Part shown: positions 9,716 through 18,286 of the stretch, one piece after another
Layout of the letters: each line of letters starts with the position of its first letter
Position numbering within the stretch: position 1 is the first letter of the stretch
Assembly: GCF_900105215.1 (NCBI RefSeq)
Contig: NZ_FOIP01000001.1
Span: 62,001-126,000 of the forward strand
Source of the DNA: Lacrimispora sphenoides
Lineage (GTDB): Bacteria; Bacillota; Clostridia; Lachnospirales; Lachnospiraceae
Direction: 5' to 3'
DNA: 64,000 nucleotides
Position numbers and translations under genes: made by a program
Notes under the pieces: generated by a model
Databases searched by the model: none
What the model saw: the letters and a program-made list of their open reading frames with translations, nothing else
Told to the model about the DNA's origin: nothing

Positions 9716-10711
9716 ATGGCGGGAAAATCGGGAAGAACAATATCTGCGCAGGCAGAGCAAAGCTGGAAAAAAAGCCTTCTCAGCTGGGAAGGGATGCTGG
9801 TATTTCTGTTTTTTGCTGTAAACCTGTTATGCATGATCATCTCTCCAAGCTATAAGCTTACCAATGTGCTGCGGGAAATGCCAAAATATTTAACTGAGGT
9901 GTTTCTTCTGCTTCCCATGGCTTATGTCCTTATTATAGGGGAGATCGATTTATCAGTGGGCGCTACAGTCTGCTTATCGGCAACCACCGCCTGCCTGGCG
10001 GGAAATGCAGGTATTCCATTTCCGGTTGTCATTTTAACCGGCATTCTTGTTGGAACCGCCTGCGGGCTTTTTAACGGGATTGCAGTCACCCTGTTTACAG
10101 AGCTGCCATCCATGATCGTCACACTGGCTACAATGATCATATTCCGGGGAATTGCAGAAATTGCACTGGGAAGCGGAGGCTCTGTGTCCTTAAAGCATAA
10201 TGAAGGCTTTCGGGCACTGGCAGGGAAAATCGGACCTATACCTTATGTCTTTTTTGCAGTCCTGTTTGCGGCAGTTATCTTCATTTTTATTTTAAACAGG
10301 ACCTCCTTTGGGCGAAGGCTCTATGCCATTGGAAGCAACCGGACCACATCTTTCTATTCCGGCATCCATGTGCAGAAAATACGTCTGGCGGTTTACTCTG
10401 TTACCGGCATGATGGCAGGCATCAGCGCTATGTTTCTGGTTTCGGTCCTTTACGGTGCAAATACCACTACTGGAACAGGTTTTGAACTGGATGCCATTGC
10501 CATGGCTGTGTTCGGCGGGATTTCCACGGCAGGCGGTAAGGGGAAATTAACCGGAGCCATGATATCAGCATTTATCATTATCTGTCTCCGGATCGGCTTA
10601 GGCCAGATAAACATGAATCCCCAGGTCATTCTGGTGATTCTTGGTACCCTGTTAATTCTGGCAGTTATGATACCGGAACTATTAAAAAATATAAAACGGA
10701 AGCATGTGTGA
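9716..10711 (+). CDS. Sugar ABC transporter permease 2 (RbsC family)
   Basis: A 331-residue paralogue of the upstream permease, with the same landmarks (GEIDLSVGA and GSNRTTSFYSGIH) and a similar set of membrane helices. The N-terminal 20 residues are polar and cytoplasmic. It should pair with permease 1 to make a heterodimeric channel, as in the RhaPQ and LsrCD transporters. The binding-protein gene follows after about 65 bases. Confidence 0.92.
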   Translation: MAGKSGRTISAQAEQSWKKSLLSWEGMLVFLFFAVNLLCMIISPSYKLTNVLREMPKYLTEVFLLLPMAYVLIIGEIDLSVGATVCLSATTACLAGNAGIPFPVVILTGILVGTACGLFNGIAVTLFTELPSMIVTLATMIIFRGIAEIALGSGGSVSLKHNEGFRALAGKIGPIPYVFFAVLFAAVIFIFILNRTSFGRRLYAIGSNRTTSFYSGIHVQKIRLAVYSVTGMMAGISAMFLVSVLYGANTTTGTGFELDAIAMAVFGGISTAGGKGKLTGAMISAFIIICLRIGLGQINMNPQVILVILGTLLILAVMIPELLKNIKRKHV

Positions 10712-10775
10712 TACGTAACACCAGAAGGTGTTCAGTATAAAAAACTAAGAAATGGAAAAGGGAGGTAATTGTAAC

Positions 10776-11867
10776 ATGAGAAAACAATTGGTTTATGCAG
10801 TCCTGTGTACCGCTGCGATTTCAGGAATCCTAGCAGGCTGCAGCAGTAAAAGCAGTACGACGGAAAGTACGGCGTCCCCACAGAAAACCGAGGCTGCATC
10901 CAAAGACGGGACGGGAACCGGAGGAACTGCCGGAAAGACCTTTGCCATCGTCACAAAGGCGGCAGGCAATCCGTATAATGAAAAAATGGCACAGGGTTTT
11001 CAGAAGGTCATTGAGGCGGAGGGAGGAACCTGCATTATCAAGCATCCGGAATCTGCTACGGCAGACGCCCAGGTTTCCGTTATCCAGTCCCTGATCTCCC
11101 AGGGCGTGGATGCTCTCTGCATCGCGGGAAATGATGAAAACGCCCTTCAGGCAGCTTTGGAGGAGGCCATGACAGCCGGGATCAAGGTTTCCTGTCTGGA
11201 TTCCAAGGTGAATAAAGACAGCCGACAGACCTTTGTCAACCAGGCCGGAACTACGGAAATCGGCCAGGCTTTAATGGATGCCGTCTATGATATTTCAGGC
11301 GGTGAGGGAGACTGGGCCATTCTTTCTGCCACCTCCCAGGCTACCAACCAGAATGCCTGGATCGAAGCCATGAAAGAGGTCATGAAGGAAGGTAAGTATT
11401 CAAAGCTCAATCTGGTAGAAGTTGCCTATGGAGATGATGAACCCCAGAAATCCACGGACCAGACTCAGGCGCTTTTATCCAAATACCCTGATTTAAAGGT
11501 TATCTGCGCGCCAACCACCGTTGGAATCAATGCAGCCGCAAAGGTTCTTCAGGATGAAAAATCCAAAGTCAAGCTGACAGGCCTTGGACTTCCCTCTGAA
11601 ATGGCGGAATACATCGGCAATGATGACGCTCACTCCTGTCCTTATATGTACTTATGGAATCCTATTGACGTAGGTTCCTTAGGGGCTTATACTTCCATCG
11701 CCCTGGTAGACGGGTCTATCACAGGGAAAGCCGGTGACAAGTTCGCTGCCGGGGAAATGGGCGATTACGAAGTGATTGGGGCATCGGATGGCGGAACGGA
11801 GATTATTCTTGGGCCTCCATTTAAATTTGAAAGCTCCAATATTGACGAGTGGAAATCTGTTTATTAA
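10776..11867 (+). CDS. Sugar-binding lipoprotein of the ABC transporter (RhaS/LsrB family)
   Basis: A 363-residue periplasmic-binding-type lipoprotein. A signal peptide ends in the lipobox LAGC, so the mature protein is attached to the outer face of the membrane through Cys. A Thr/Ser/Lys-rich linker precedes the type 1 binding fold. The segments NPYNEKMAQGF, APTTVGINAAAKVL, GLGLPSEMAEY and LWNPIDVGSLG resemble the rhamnose (RhaS) and AI-2 (LsrB) binding proteins, so rhamnose, a related deoxy sugar or AI-2 is the likely ligand; the exact substrate cannot be read from sequence. The ATG at 10776 was chosen because GGAGGT lies nine bases upstream; an in-frame ATG 24 bases earlier has none. Confidence 0.9.
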   Translation: MRKQLVYAVLCTAAISGILAGCSSKSSTTESTASPQKTEAASKDGTGTGGTAGKTFAIVTKAAGNPYNEKMAQGFQKVIEAEGGTCIIKHPESATADAQVSVIQSLISQGVDALCIAGNDENALQAALEEAMTAGIKVSCLDSKVNKDSRQTFVNQAGTTEIGQALMDAVYDISGGEGDWAILSATSQATNQNAWIEAMKEVMKEGKYSKLNLVEVAYGDDEPQKSTDQTQALLSKYPDLKVICAPTTVGINAAAKVLQDEKSKVKLTGLGLPSEMAEYIGNDDAHSCPYMYLWNPIDVGSLGAYTSIALVDGSITGKAGDKFAAGEMGDYEVIGASDGGTEIILGPPFKFESSNIDEWKSVY

Positions 11868-11883
11868 TAAAATAGGGGAAAGA

Positions 11884-11918
11884 AGTGGCTGTTGCAATGA
11901 TGCGACAGCCACTTTTTT
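11884..11918 (+). terminator. Rho-independent terminator of the sugar ABC operon
   Basis: AGTGGCTGT pairs with ACAGCCACT around a 12-base loop and is followed by six T. It lies 16 bases after the binding-protein stop codon. Confidence 0.9.
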
Positions 11919-12003
11919 AAACTTATTTGTTATACAGAACAAAACTCTGGCCCGGACCTTATTTCTCCGCAAAGAATCCCTGCCTTACACGTCGCCCGTA
12001 TGA

Positions 12004-13053
12004 TTAAATCACCACCTTAACAATAAAGCATGTTCCTTCGTTTGGTCTGCTTTTTACTGATATGCTACCTCCGAAAATATCTACTACTTTTTTAGCAAGC
12101 GCCAATCCCAATCCATTTCCTTCGGTGGAGTGCGAACTGTCGCCCTGATAGAATTTATCAAAAACATGAGCCACCGTCTCCTCGCCCATGCCACAACCAG
12201 TATCGCTGATCGTCACCACTGCTAATCCATCTTCGTTCTTAAGCGAAATGACGATTTGCCCACCTTCGTTTGTGAATTTAATGGCATTGGAGATCAGATT
12301 ATTCCAAACAAGCTCAAGCAGGGATCTATCGTAACGCACGGTAACCTCGTTAATATCATCACCAATCAGCGTAATATTCTTCTTACTCCAAAGCTCTTCA
12401 TATGACAAAGCGCATTCACGAAGCTGTTCATCAAGCGAATACGGCTCAGATGCGGGAAAAATCTCCTGGTTTTCTAATTTATTCAGCTTCAAGATATTGG
12501 TGATTAAATCTGACAACCGCTTTGAAGCCTTGACAATGGTCTTACCGTAATCGTACCGTTCCTCTGGTGATAGGGAATCATCTTGCATAGCTGTGGCATA
12601 GCTTTGAATCACGGCCAGCGGCGATCTGATTTCATGAGATACATTGGCAATAAAATCCGTCTTTAAGGTTTCAATCGTGGCAAGTTCCTCTATCATCGTA
12701 TTGAAGTCTTCCACAAGAACTTCAATCTCGTCCTTTTTCCCATCTTTCCGAAATGGCTGCAGCCTGATAGTGAAATCACCGCCAGCTACCTGCCTCGCTG
12801 CTTCGGCTATCTTCCTCATCGGTCTGCCATACATAGATCTTCTTGCAAAACCAAGCAATGCAGCAACAACAACGGTCGAAAACAGCACGTTTCCCAGCAG
12901 CATATATCCAATAGCTGCATCTTCAATATTACTTCTATGCATCGAATAGACGGTATTATAGCTTGCGTTTATACTCATTACAATAAAAAGAAGAATAAAA
13001 AACTGCTTTGCTGAGAAGAATCCGACATTGATACGTTTGTCTTTCTTCTTCAT
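12004..13053 (-). CDS. Sensor histidine kinase (PhoR/VanS-like)
   Basis: A 349-residue membrane kinase with two N-terminal hydrophobic segments separated by only about 35 residues, then HAMP (about 80-135), HisKA with the phospho-acceptor His in NVSHEIRSPLAVI, and an ATPase domain with N-box NNLISNAIKF, SDTGCGMG and GNGLGLALAKK. The short extracellular loop suggests that the signal is sensed in or near the membrane, as in kinases that detect cell-envelope antibiotics. The start codon overlaps the stop of the response regulator (ATGA), so the pair is cotranscribed. The efflux operon upstream suggests a role in controlling that pump. Confidence 0.92.
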   Translation of the reverse strand: MKKKDKRINVGFFSAKQFFILLFIVMSINASYNTVYSMHRSNIEDAAIGYMLLGNVLFSTVVVAALLGFARRSMYGRPMRKIAEAARQVAGGDFTIRLQPFRKDGKKDEIEVLVEDFNTMIEELATIETLKTDFIANVSHEIRSPLAVIQSYATAMQDDSLSPEERYDYGKTIVKASKRLSDLITNILKLNKLENQEIFPASEPYSLDEQLRECALSYEELWSKKNITLIGDDINEVTVRYDRSLLELVWNNLISNAIKFTNEGGQIVISLKNEDGLAVVTISDTGCGMGEETVAHVFDKFYQGDSSHSTEGNGLGLALAKKVVDIFGGSISVKSRPNEGTCFIVKVVI

Positions 13054-13721
13054 TTGATCACCACCTTGTATCCAAAGCCACGCAGGGTTACGATTTCAAA
13101 ATCCTTACAACCGGAAAATTTTTCACGTAGCTTTGTAATGTAAACATCTACCGTCCGTAACCCGGATTCGCTTTCCAGTCCCCAAAACTCATCAATGAGC
13201 TGACTGCGGGTAAAGGTCTTTTTCGGATAGGAAAGCATCTTGTAGAGAATATTAAACTCCCTGACGGACAGAGGTATTTCTTCGCCATTCAATGTAGCAG
13301 ACATCTCATCTTCGTTCATAACAAGACTTCCTACTGTTACCTTTCTCTCATTGGCGATATTCGCCCGACGCAGAAGAGCACCAACACGCAGGATGATCTC
13401 ATCCATATCAATTGGCTTAACCATATAATCATCAATTCCTATGCGAAACCCTTTTTGCTTTGAAGAAATATCATCCAGCGAGGTCATAAACAGTATAGGA
13501 ATAATCCTATTTTGACAGCGTATTGTTTCGACAAATTCAAACCCATCAATTCCCGGCATCATAATGTCGGAGATAATCATATCAAACCTTGAAGTGTAAA
13601 GCAGATCGTAGGCTTCGGTAGGATTATTACAGCCAATAGCATGGTAATTATTTTTATTCAAATACGAACAGACTATTTGATTCAGTTTCAAATCATCTTC
13701 TACAACCAGTATATTTATCAT
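13050..13721 (-). CDS. OmpR/PhoB-family response regulator
   Basis: A 223-residue regulator: receiver domain with phospho-acceptor Asp in MIISDIMMPGIDG and Lys in YMVKPID, followed by a winged-helix domain (TRSQLIDEFWG, VDVYITKLREK, RGFGYKV). The ATG at 13721 is preferred over an in-frame upstream GTG because AGGAG lies eight bases before it. The promoter region carries a direct-repeat box also found before the efflux operon, which argues that this protein binds both sites and regulates itself and the pump. Confidence 0.92.
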   Translation of the reverse strand: MINILVVEDDLKLNQIVCSYLNKNNYHAIGCNNPTEAYDLLYTSRFDMIISDIMMPGIDGFEFVETIRCQNRIIPILFMTSLDDISSKQKGFRIGIDDYMVKPIDMDEIILRVGALLRRANIANERKVTVGSLVMNEDEMSATLNGEEIPLSVREFNILYKMLSYPKKTFTRSQLIDEFWGLESESGLRTVDVYITKLREKFSGCKDFEIVTLRGFGYKVVIK

Positions 13722-13777
13722 AGTATTAACTCCTGATTCGACCATTAAGGCATAGTGTTTTAATTATAAGTCACCAT

Positions 13778-13796
13778 TGTTAAAGTAATGTTAAAG
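13778..13796 (-). promoter_or_regulatory. Response-regulator box and promoter of the two-component operon
   Basis: TGTTAAAGTAATGTTAAAG on the + strand: two TTAAAG half sites 11 bp apart, the spacing expected for an OmpR/PhoB-type dimer. It lies 57 bases before the regulator start. Reading leftward, a TATAAT sits nine bases after the box, which puts the box over the -35 region, as in activated promoters. The identical 19 bp recur at 17172-17190. Confidence 0.7.
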
Positions 13797-13876
13797 TCAA
13801 CAACAATTTTTGTAGACGACGATATTATACCTCGTTGGGCCTGCTTTATCAAGAATCCGAGTATTAGTGATTTATC

Positions 13877-13900
13877 TACTCATAACGTTACTCATAACGT
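13877..13900. repeat. 12-bp perfect tandem duplication at the stop codon of the FtsX-type permease
   Basis: TACTCATAACGT occurs twice in a row. On the coding strand the permease ends RYE-stop, and the duplicate reads the same RYE-stop again in frame, so the gene has a redundant stop copy and the protein is unchanged. Confidence 0.85.
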
Positions 13901-15141
13901 AATGCATCAATAGGATCAAGCGAAGATGCTTTGTTTGCGGGATAATATCCAAAAAAAACACCAATCAACATCGAAAACATAAAAGCTACAATGATGATAA
14001 ATGGAGAAGGGAATGTCGGAAATCCAAGAATAACCGAACCTAAGTAACCCAGGCCTGTTCCGATTGCAATCCCGAGAAATCCTCCTAAACAGCAAATAAT
14101 GATGGCCTCCACAATAAACTGTATCCGTATGGCGGAGCTTCTGGCTCCCAGTGCTTTCCTGGTTCCGATTTCTCTTGTTCTTTCCGTTACAGATACCAGC
14201 ATGATATTCATTACGCCAACACCGCCGACAATTAAGGAAATGGCGGCTATGACCGCTACAGCCAATGAAAGGACGCTCATAATGGAGGTGGCGGATGACA
14301 TTACACTTTCCATGCTTCTAGCGTTGACTTCATAAATAGGGTTCTTCACATAGTAAACATTGAAGAAATCCCCCGTTTGTTTTGACATTTTCTCTGTATC
14401 TACGCCTTTTTTAGCCATAACAGTAAGGCTTTGATAGCCTTGGCCGGATGAAGTTAGCACAGAACAGGTGGAGAGAGGGATATATAAATTGGTTCTGACG
14501 TCTTGCTCAGATACTCCGCCTCCCAAAGCCATGAGGCCGGATTCTTCATATTTGTATACGCCTATAATTGTAAAAACTTGAAAACTATCGCCAAAAGATA
14601 CTCTTATTTCTTTGCCAATTGGATTTGATCCTTTATCAAACATATTTTCTACGAGTTTATCCGAAACCACAGCCGTATATCGGTTGGACTTAACATCCGC
14701 TTCCCTGATAAAACGCCCGGATATCATTTCCAGATTGTTGGCCTGGCTATATCCGTCGTTGACTCCCTGCAAAGAAATATTAGCATATTTCCGGCCTTTC
14801 TGTGCTTTTCCAGAACCTCCAGACTTGGATAAGCTGATGGTCTGAACTTGATTTGCATACATCTTTGTGTATTTATCCAACATTTCATCGGTGATTAAAT
14901 CAGATTCAGAAAGAGCTGCATTCTTTGAGTCGGAATCTTTGCTCTGGAGCCGCACGGTTATGTTATTCGCACCCATGCCCTGCATGGAGTCTGAAACAAA
15001 CGCTGTCAGGGAATCGCCCACCGTCATAATTGCGATAACCGAGCTTATGCCGATGATTATGCCCAGCATAGTAAGGAGCGCTCGCATTTTATTTGCTTTG
15101 AGCCCTTCAAGAGCCAGTTGTATATTTTCCTTTAAGTACAC
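13888..15141 (-). CDS. MacB-like ABC transporter permease (FtsX family)
   Basis: A 417-residue permease in the MacB arrangement: one N-terminal membrane helix (LLTMLGIIIGISSVIAIM), a large extracellular domain of about 230 residues, then three C-terminal helices including the conserved GGVGVMNIMLVSVTERTREIG and RKALGAR coupling stretch. Together with the ATPase and adaptor genes just upstream it forms a mechanotransmission-type exporter, probably for an antimicrobial peptide, lipid or other envelope-active compound. It starts with GTG preceded by GGGAG at nine bases. It ends with a short tandem duplication of its stop region. Confidence 0.92.
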   Translation of the reverse strand: MYLKENIQLALEGLKANKMRALLTMLGIIIGISSVIAIMTVGDSLTAFVSDSMQGMGANNITVRLQSKDSDSKNAALSESDLITDEMLDKYTKMYANQVQTISLSKSGGSGKAQKGRKYANISLQGVNDGYSQANNLEMISGRFIREADVKSNRYTAVVSDKLVENMFDKGSNPIGKEIRVSFGDSFQVFTIIGVYKYEESGLMALGGGVSEQDVRTNLYIPLSTCSVLTSSGQGYQSLTVMAKKGVDTEKMSKQTGDFFNVYYVKNPIYEVNARSMESVMSSATSIMSVLSLAVAVIAAISLIVGGVGVMNIMLVSVTERTREIGTRKALGARSSAIRIQFIVEAIIICCLGGFLGIAIGTGLGYLGSVILGFPTFPSPFIIIVAFMFSMLIGVFFGYYPANKASSLDPIDALRYE

Positions 15142-15145
15142 TAAA

Positions 15146-15862
15146 TCACGCTCCCTTTGACTTACTTGGAATCTTTTCGGCTACAATCCGCCCGTCAATG
15201 ATGGTCAACACCCTGTCTGTTTCTTCTGCAAGTTCATCGTTGTGGGTAATCAAGATAATCGTTTTGCCTTCCTGCTTGTGGAGCTTATGAAACAAGTCCA
15301 TTACGGTACGGCCTGTTTGGGAATCCAATGCGCCGGTTGGCTCATCCGCCAAAATTATCGCTGGATCGTTTGCCATAGCTCTGGCAATCGCCACTCTTTG
15401 TTTCTGCCCGCCTGAGAGTTCGTTGGGCTGATGATTTAAACGTTCGCCCATTCCTACGAGTTCTAAAAGTTCCTTGGCCCGCTTGGTTCTTTCTAAGGCA
15501 GGGAAGCCAGCGTACAACATGGGTAATTCGACGTTCCGAAGTGCCGAGCTTCTTGGAATAAGATTAAATGTCTGAAACACAAACCCTATCTTTGCGTTAC
15601 GAATATCGGAAAGGATATTATCAGTCATAGTACTCGTATCATTATTATCCAGGTAATATGTTCCAACTGTGGGTCGGTCAAGCGCTCCTATTATATTCAT
15701 CAAAGTGGATTTGCCGGAACCAGATTGCCCCACGATGGATACAAATTCTCCTTTGTTTACGGTGATATTAATGCCGTTCAATATCCGAAGTTCGTTTGGC
15801 GTACCGATGTAAAAACTTTTCTCAATGCCTTTCATTTCAATAACGTTTTGACTGCTGTTCAT
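15146..15862 (-). CDS. MacB-like ABC transporter ATP-binding protein (LolD/MacB family)
   Basis: A 238-residue ATPase with Walker [14 protein letters not shown]-loop [10 protein letters not shown], signature [15 protein letters not shown] and Walker [12 protein letters not shown], followed by the His switch in ILITHND. The length and motifs are those of stand-alone MacB-type ATPases. AGGAGG lies upstream, and the gene overlaps the end of the adaptor gene and stops four bases before the permease gene, so the three subunits are made together. Confidence 0.95.
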   Translation of the reverse strand: MNSSQNVIEMKGIEKSFYIGTPNELRILNGINITVNKGEFVSIVGQSGSGKSTLMNIIGALDRPTVGTYYLDNNDTSTMTDNILSDIRNAKIGFVFQTFNLIPRSSALRNVELPMLYAGFPALERTKRAKELLELVGMGERLNHQPNELSGGQKQRVAIARAMANDPAIILADEPTGALDSQTGRTVMDLFHKLHKQEGKTIILITHNDELAEETDRVLTIIDGRIVAEKIPSKSKGA

Positions 15863-17088
15863 ATCTGTTCCTCCTGCCCCAATTTGATTGACATACCGTT
15901 TTGTAAGGCGGACGCTTCTTTCAAAATCTTCATACCATCCACTAACTCTTCGCCTGTAATTTCCACATAAAAATCCGTTTCCATCCCTGTGCTTACGGTT
16001 ATGGCATGAGCCAGATATTTACCGCCTTTCTCTTGGGCCGCATAAATTACAGTCTCCCCATTTTCTGCAGTAGCGAGAGCATCGTACGATACGCAATATA
16101 CATTTTCTATTTTATCCGTGATCACGCTCAAATTTGCGTTTGCACCAATTCTCAGATTTGAGATTTCACTTGTTACGGCCACTTTAGCGGAGAATTCCAC
16201 ATCAGTAGAGGCGAGAGTATCGCCATTTGTGTTTTTCACAGCGGTAGGATCGACTTCTGCGATGATACCACTATACTCACTATCTCCTGTATAATCTGTT
16301 TTGATGACAACGCTAATCCCAGGAGACACTCTCCCAATATCGTATTCTCTGAATTTTGTAGTAATTTCCAGTCGATCCGTATCTTCTATGATAAATAACA
16401 ATCCAGAACCTGCTGCCCCCTCCCTGGCGTAGACGGCTGTTATTGTGCCAGAAATGGGGGCTATGATGGAGGCATCCTGAATCTGCTTCTCCAACTTTTG
16501 AATATCAATGTTTTTCCGTTCCAACTCTTTGCCAGCAGCTGTTTTCGCCTCCTCCAGTGCTCTCAGTGCATCTTGGTATTTATTTTGAGCTTGCGTATAA
16601 GCCGTTTTCGCCTGATCCAGTTCACTTTTGGACATACCCCCAGCTTCATACAGGACCTTGGTATTGTTATAGTCCGTAGTCTTTGTGTCCAAATCCAGTT
16701 TAGCGCTGTTAATATTGCTTTGGTTGTCCTGCTGCCCTTTGAGACCGCTTTGCTGTGCGGCGGTAAATTCTACGTTTTGCTGTGCGAGGTTCAGTCTTAA
16801 ATCTTCCGTGTCAAGCTGACATAAAAGATCACCAGCAGATACTTTGTCGCCAACCTTTATATATACAGTTTCTATCGTTGCAGTTGCAGTGGAATATACA
16901 TTCCTTTTATCTTGGCTTTCCACAATGCCTTTAGCACTGATACTATTGATTAAATCGGTTCTATAAAGCTCCGTGTAATCCATGGCAACAGACTTATCCC
17001 CCCTTACCAAAAAAAATATGGCAACTATGACCACAATCAAAACAACGCTTGTAATTCCGGCAATGATATGTACCTTTTTCTTATTCAT
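15859..17088 (-). CDS. MacA-like periplasmic adaptor (HlyD/RND membrane-fusion family)
   Basis: A 409-residue protein with an N-terminal membrane anchor, a first half-lipoyl segment (VYIKVGDKVSAGDLLCQLD), an alpha-helical hairpin of about 110 residues rich in Gln, Ala and Lys, a second half-lipoyl segment (IIAPISGTITAVYAREG), and beta-barrel and membrane-proximal domains. In Gram-positives such proteins sit on the outer face of the membrane beside a MacB-type permease. The ATG at 17088 is preferred to the GTG three codons earlier because GGAG lies eight bases upstream. It is the first gene of the efflux operon and carries the shared regulator box in its promoter. Confidence 0.9.
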   Translation of the reverse strand: MNKKKVHIIAGITSVVLIVVIVAIFFLVRGDKSVAMDYTELYRTDLINSISAKGIVESQDKRNVYSTATATIETVYIKVGDKVSAGDLLCQLDTEDLRLNLAQQNVEFTAAQQSGLKGQQDNQSNINSAKLDLDTKTTDYNNTKVLYEAGGMSKSELDQAKTAYTQAQNKYQDALRALEEAKTAAGKELERKNIDIQKLEKQIQDASIIAPISGTITAVYAREGAAGSGLLFIIEDTDRLEITTKFREYDIGRVSPGISVVIKTDYTGDSEYSGIIAEVDPTAVKNTNGDTLASTDVEFSAKVAVTSEISNLRIGANANLSVITDKIENVYCVSYDALATAENGETVIYAAQEKGGKYLAHAITVSTGMETDFYVEITGEELVDGMKILKEASALQNGMSIKLGQEEQI

Positions 17089-17171
17089 TCTATCCACTCC
17101 ATTTTTTTAGTTTTACTACTGTCTTATCGAACCTATTATTACATGTAAATATATTTTGAATATTAAACGAC

Positions 17172-17190
17172 TGTTAAAGTAATGTTAAAG
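17172..17190 (-). promoter_or_regulatory. Response-regulator box upstream of the MacAB-like efflux operon
   Basis: The 19 bases TGTTAAAGTAATGTTAAAG are identical to those before the response-regulator gene. They lie about 83 bases before the adaptor start. An AT-rich segment follows leftward where a -10 element would be expected, but no clear TATAAT is seen, in keeping with a promoter that depends on an activator. Confidence 0.7.
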
Positions 17191-17200
17191 CGATAACCTG

Positions 17201-17470
17201 TTATGCAAGTGGAGTATACATGGCTGCAAGCAGAGATTCCGGGCGGACTTGATGCATTCTAAATACATCAACAAGGAGGTGAAAAACACCCCTGTAGATC
17301 ACTACATTCAGTGCTTCATCAACTTTGCCTGCTGTTGTGATGGTTTCCGAAATATCCTTTAGCGCAAATTCATGCATGATGGACTCAAGATTATATTTTC
17401 CGCTCTCCATCATTGACATGACAACCCGGACATCCTCCAGCATATATCCGAAATTAATGATATAAAATCT
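17201..17470 (-). pseudogene. Remnant of a zinc-dependent alcohol dehydrogenase (C-terminal fragment)
   Basis: The frame reads GYMLEDVRVVMSMMESGKYN, then HEFALKDISETITTAGKVDE and ALNVVI, which is the usual C-terminal pattern of medium-chain Zn-dependent dehydrogenases. The catalytic and Rossmann domains are absent: upstream the frame runs straight into a terminator hairpin. Only about 60 residues are homologous, so the product cannot be an enzyme. It sits beside other remnants, which suggests a deletion-prone region. Confidence 0.6.
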
Positions 17471-17482
17471 ACAGGCATGAAA

Positions 17483-17510
17483 AAGGTCGCAGTTTAAAAC
17501 TGCGGCCTTT
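17483..17510. terminator. Terminator hairpin, also part of a short dispersed repeat
   Basis: AAGGTCGCAGTTT pairs with AAACTGCGGCCTT (one G-T pair) with a one-base loop. About 45 bases around it closely resemble a second terminator at 21087-21131. Confidence 0.65.
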
Positions 17511-17556
17511 GCTTTGCTGATTGGTGCCTTTCTCCTCATTAATGATCCTCAAGGTT

Positions 17557-17901
17557 CTAAGCTGCTTTCTTTTGAATGCTTATTATAAACGTTGCAAAAA
17601 CTACAAGTACACAACCTGCAGCTTGATACATGCTGATTGATTCTTTTAATATGGTGACAGAAAACAATGTTGAACTAATTGGAATAATACCTGAAAAGGC
17701 CGCAATGGTATAACCGCTACACCTTTTTGCCCCTGCGAACATAAACGCAAAGGCAACGATTGTAACAATACTGCCATACCATACGAAGGCAATCCAGTCG
17801 CTGATCGGCAGCGCTGCGATTGCTGCCCAGGGATGTTCCAGCAAGGCAGGAATAAGGCATAGTACCATAGCGCTAATACTTACAAATCCAGCGTGGACCA
17901 A
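17557..17901 (-). pseudogene. Remnant of a DMT-family (EamA) transporter, C-terminal half
   Basis: 114 residues with five hydrophobic segments match the second EamA repeat (WIAFVWYGSIVTIVAFAFMF, then AAFSGIIPISSTLFSVTILK and ESISMYQAAG). Normal family members have ten helices in about 300 residues, so the first half is lost. The break lies at about 17900, exactly where a fragment of an oppositely oriented MocR gene begins. DMT exporters and MocR regulators are often divergent neighbours, so one deletion probably removed both 5' ends and their shared promoter. Confidence 0.75.
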
Positions 17902-17905
17902 TGGG

Positions 17906-18067
17906 GGCTATGCAATAGCCGATAGTGGCGTAAGTATCTATCGAGCAGGGAGTTTTTATCTGAAAGAAAATAAGGAGCGTAATAATAAAATCATTTTTGG
18001 ATATTCCCATTTGTCCTCTGAAGAGATCGCAGAGGGGGTTAAAATTATCAGTGACATTATTTCATAG
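17906..18067 (+). pseudogene. Remnant of a MocR/GntR aminotransferase-like regulator (C-terminal end)
   Basis: About 53 residues are readable to a TAG: GYAIADSGVSIYRAGSFYL, then KENKERNNKIIFGYSHLS and EEIAEGVKIISDIIS. The GYSHLS..EI.EGV pattern is the extreme C-terminus of PLP-dependent MocR regulators. The rest of the gene (winged helix and most of the aminotransferase domain) is missing, cut at the junction with the DMT remnant. Confidence 0.6.
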
Positions 18068-18120
18068 GCGGCAGAGATATGGGTTACCGGAAACTATAAA
18101 ACTTTAAATGAATAGGACAA

Positions 18121-18180
18121 GAGAGGGCACCCCTAAGTCATTTCATGACTTTTGGGATACCCTCTCAATTTTTCTTTTTT
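18121..18180. terminator. Terminator hairpin between the MocR remnant and tcyP
   Basis: GAGAGGG pairs with CCCTCTC, with further inner pairing CCC/GGG and AAGTCA/TGACTT, followed by a T-rich tract on the + strand. It can end transcripts from the left and probably also from tcyP. Confidence 0.75.
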
Positions 18181-18286
18181 CAAAAAATTATATGATGGAA
18201 AGCAAAACCCCTTCCGATACTCGGCAGGACGGGCGAAAAAACAGCCCTTTTATCCTCACTTGCGTTTCAGATTCAGATAAACCATA

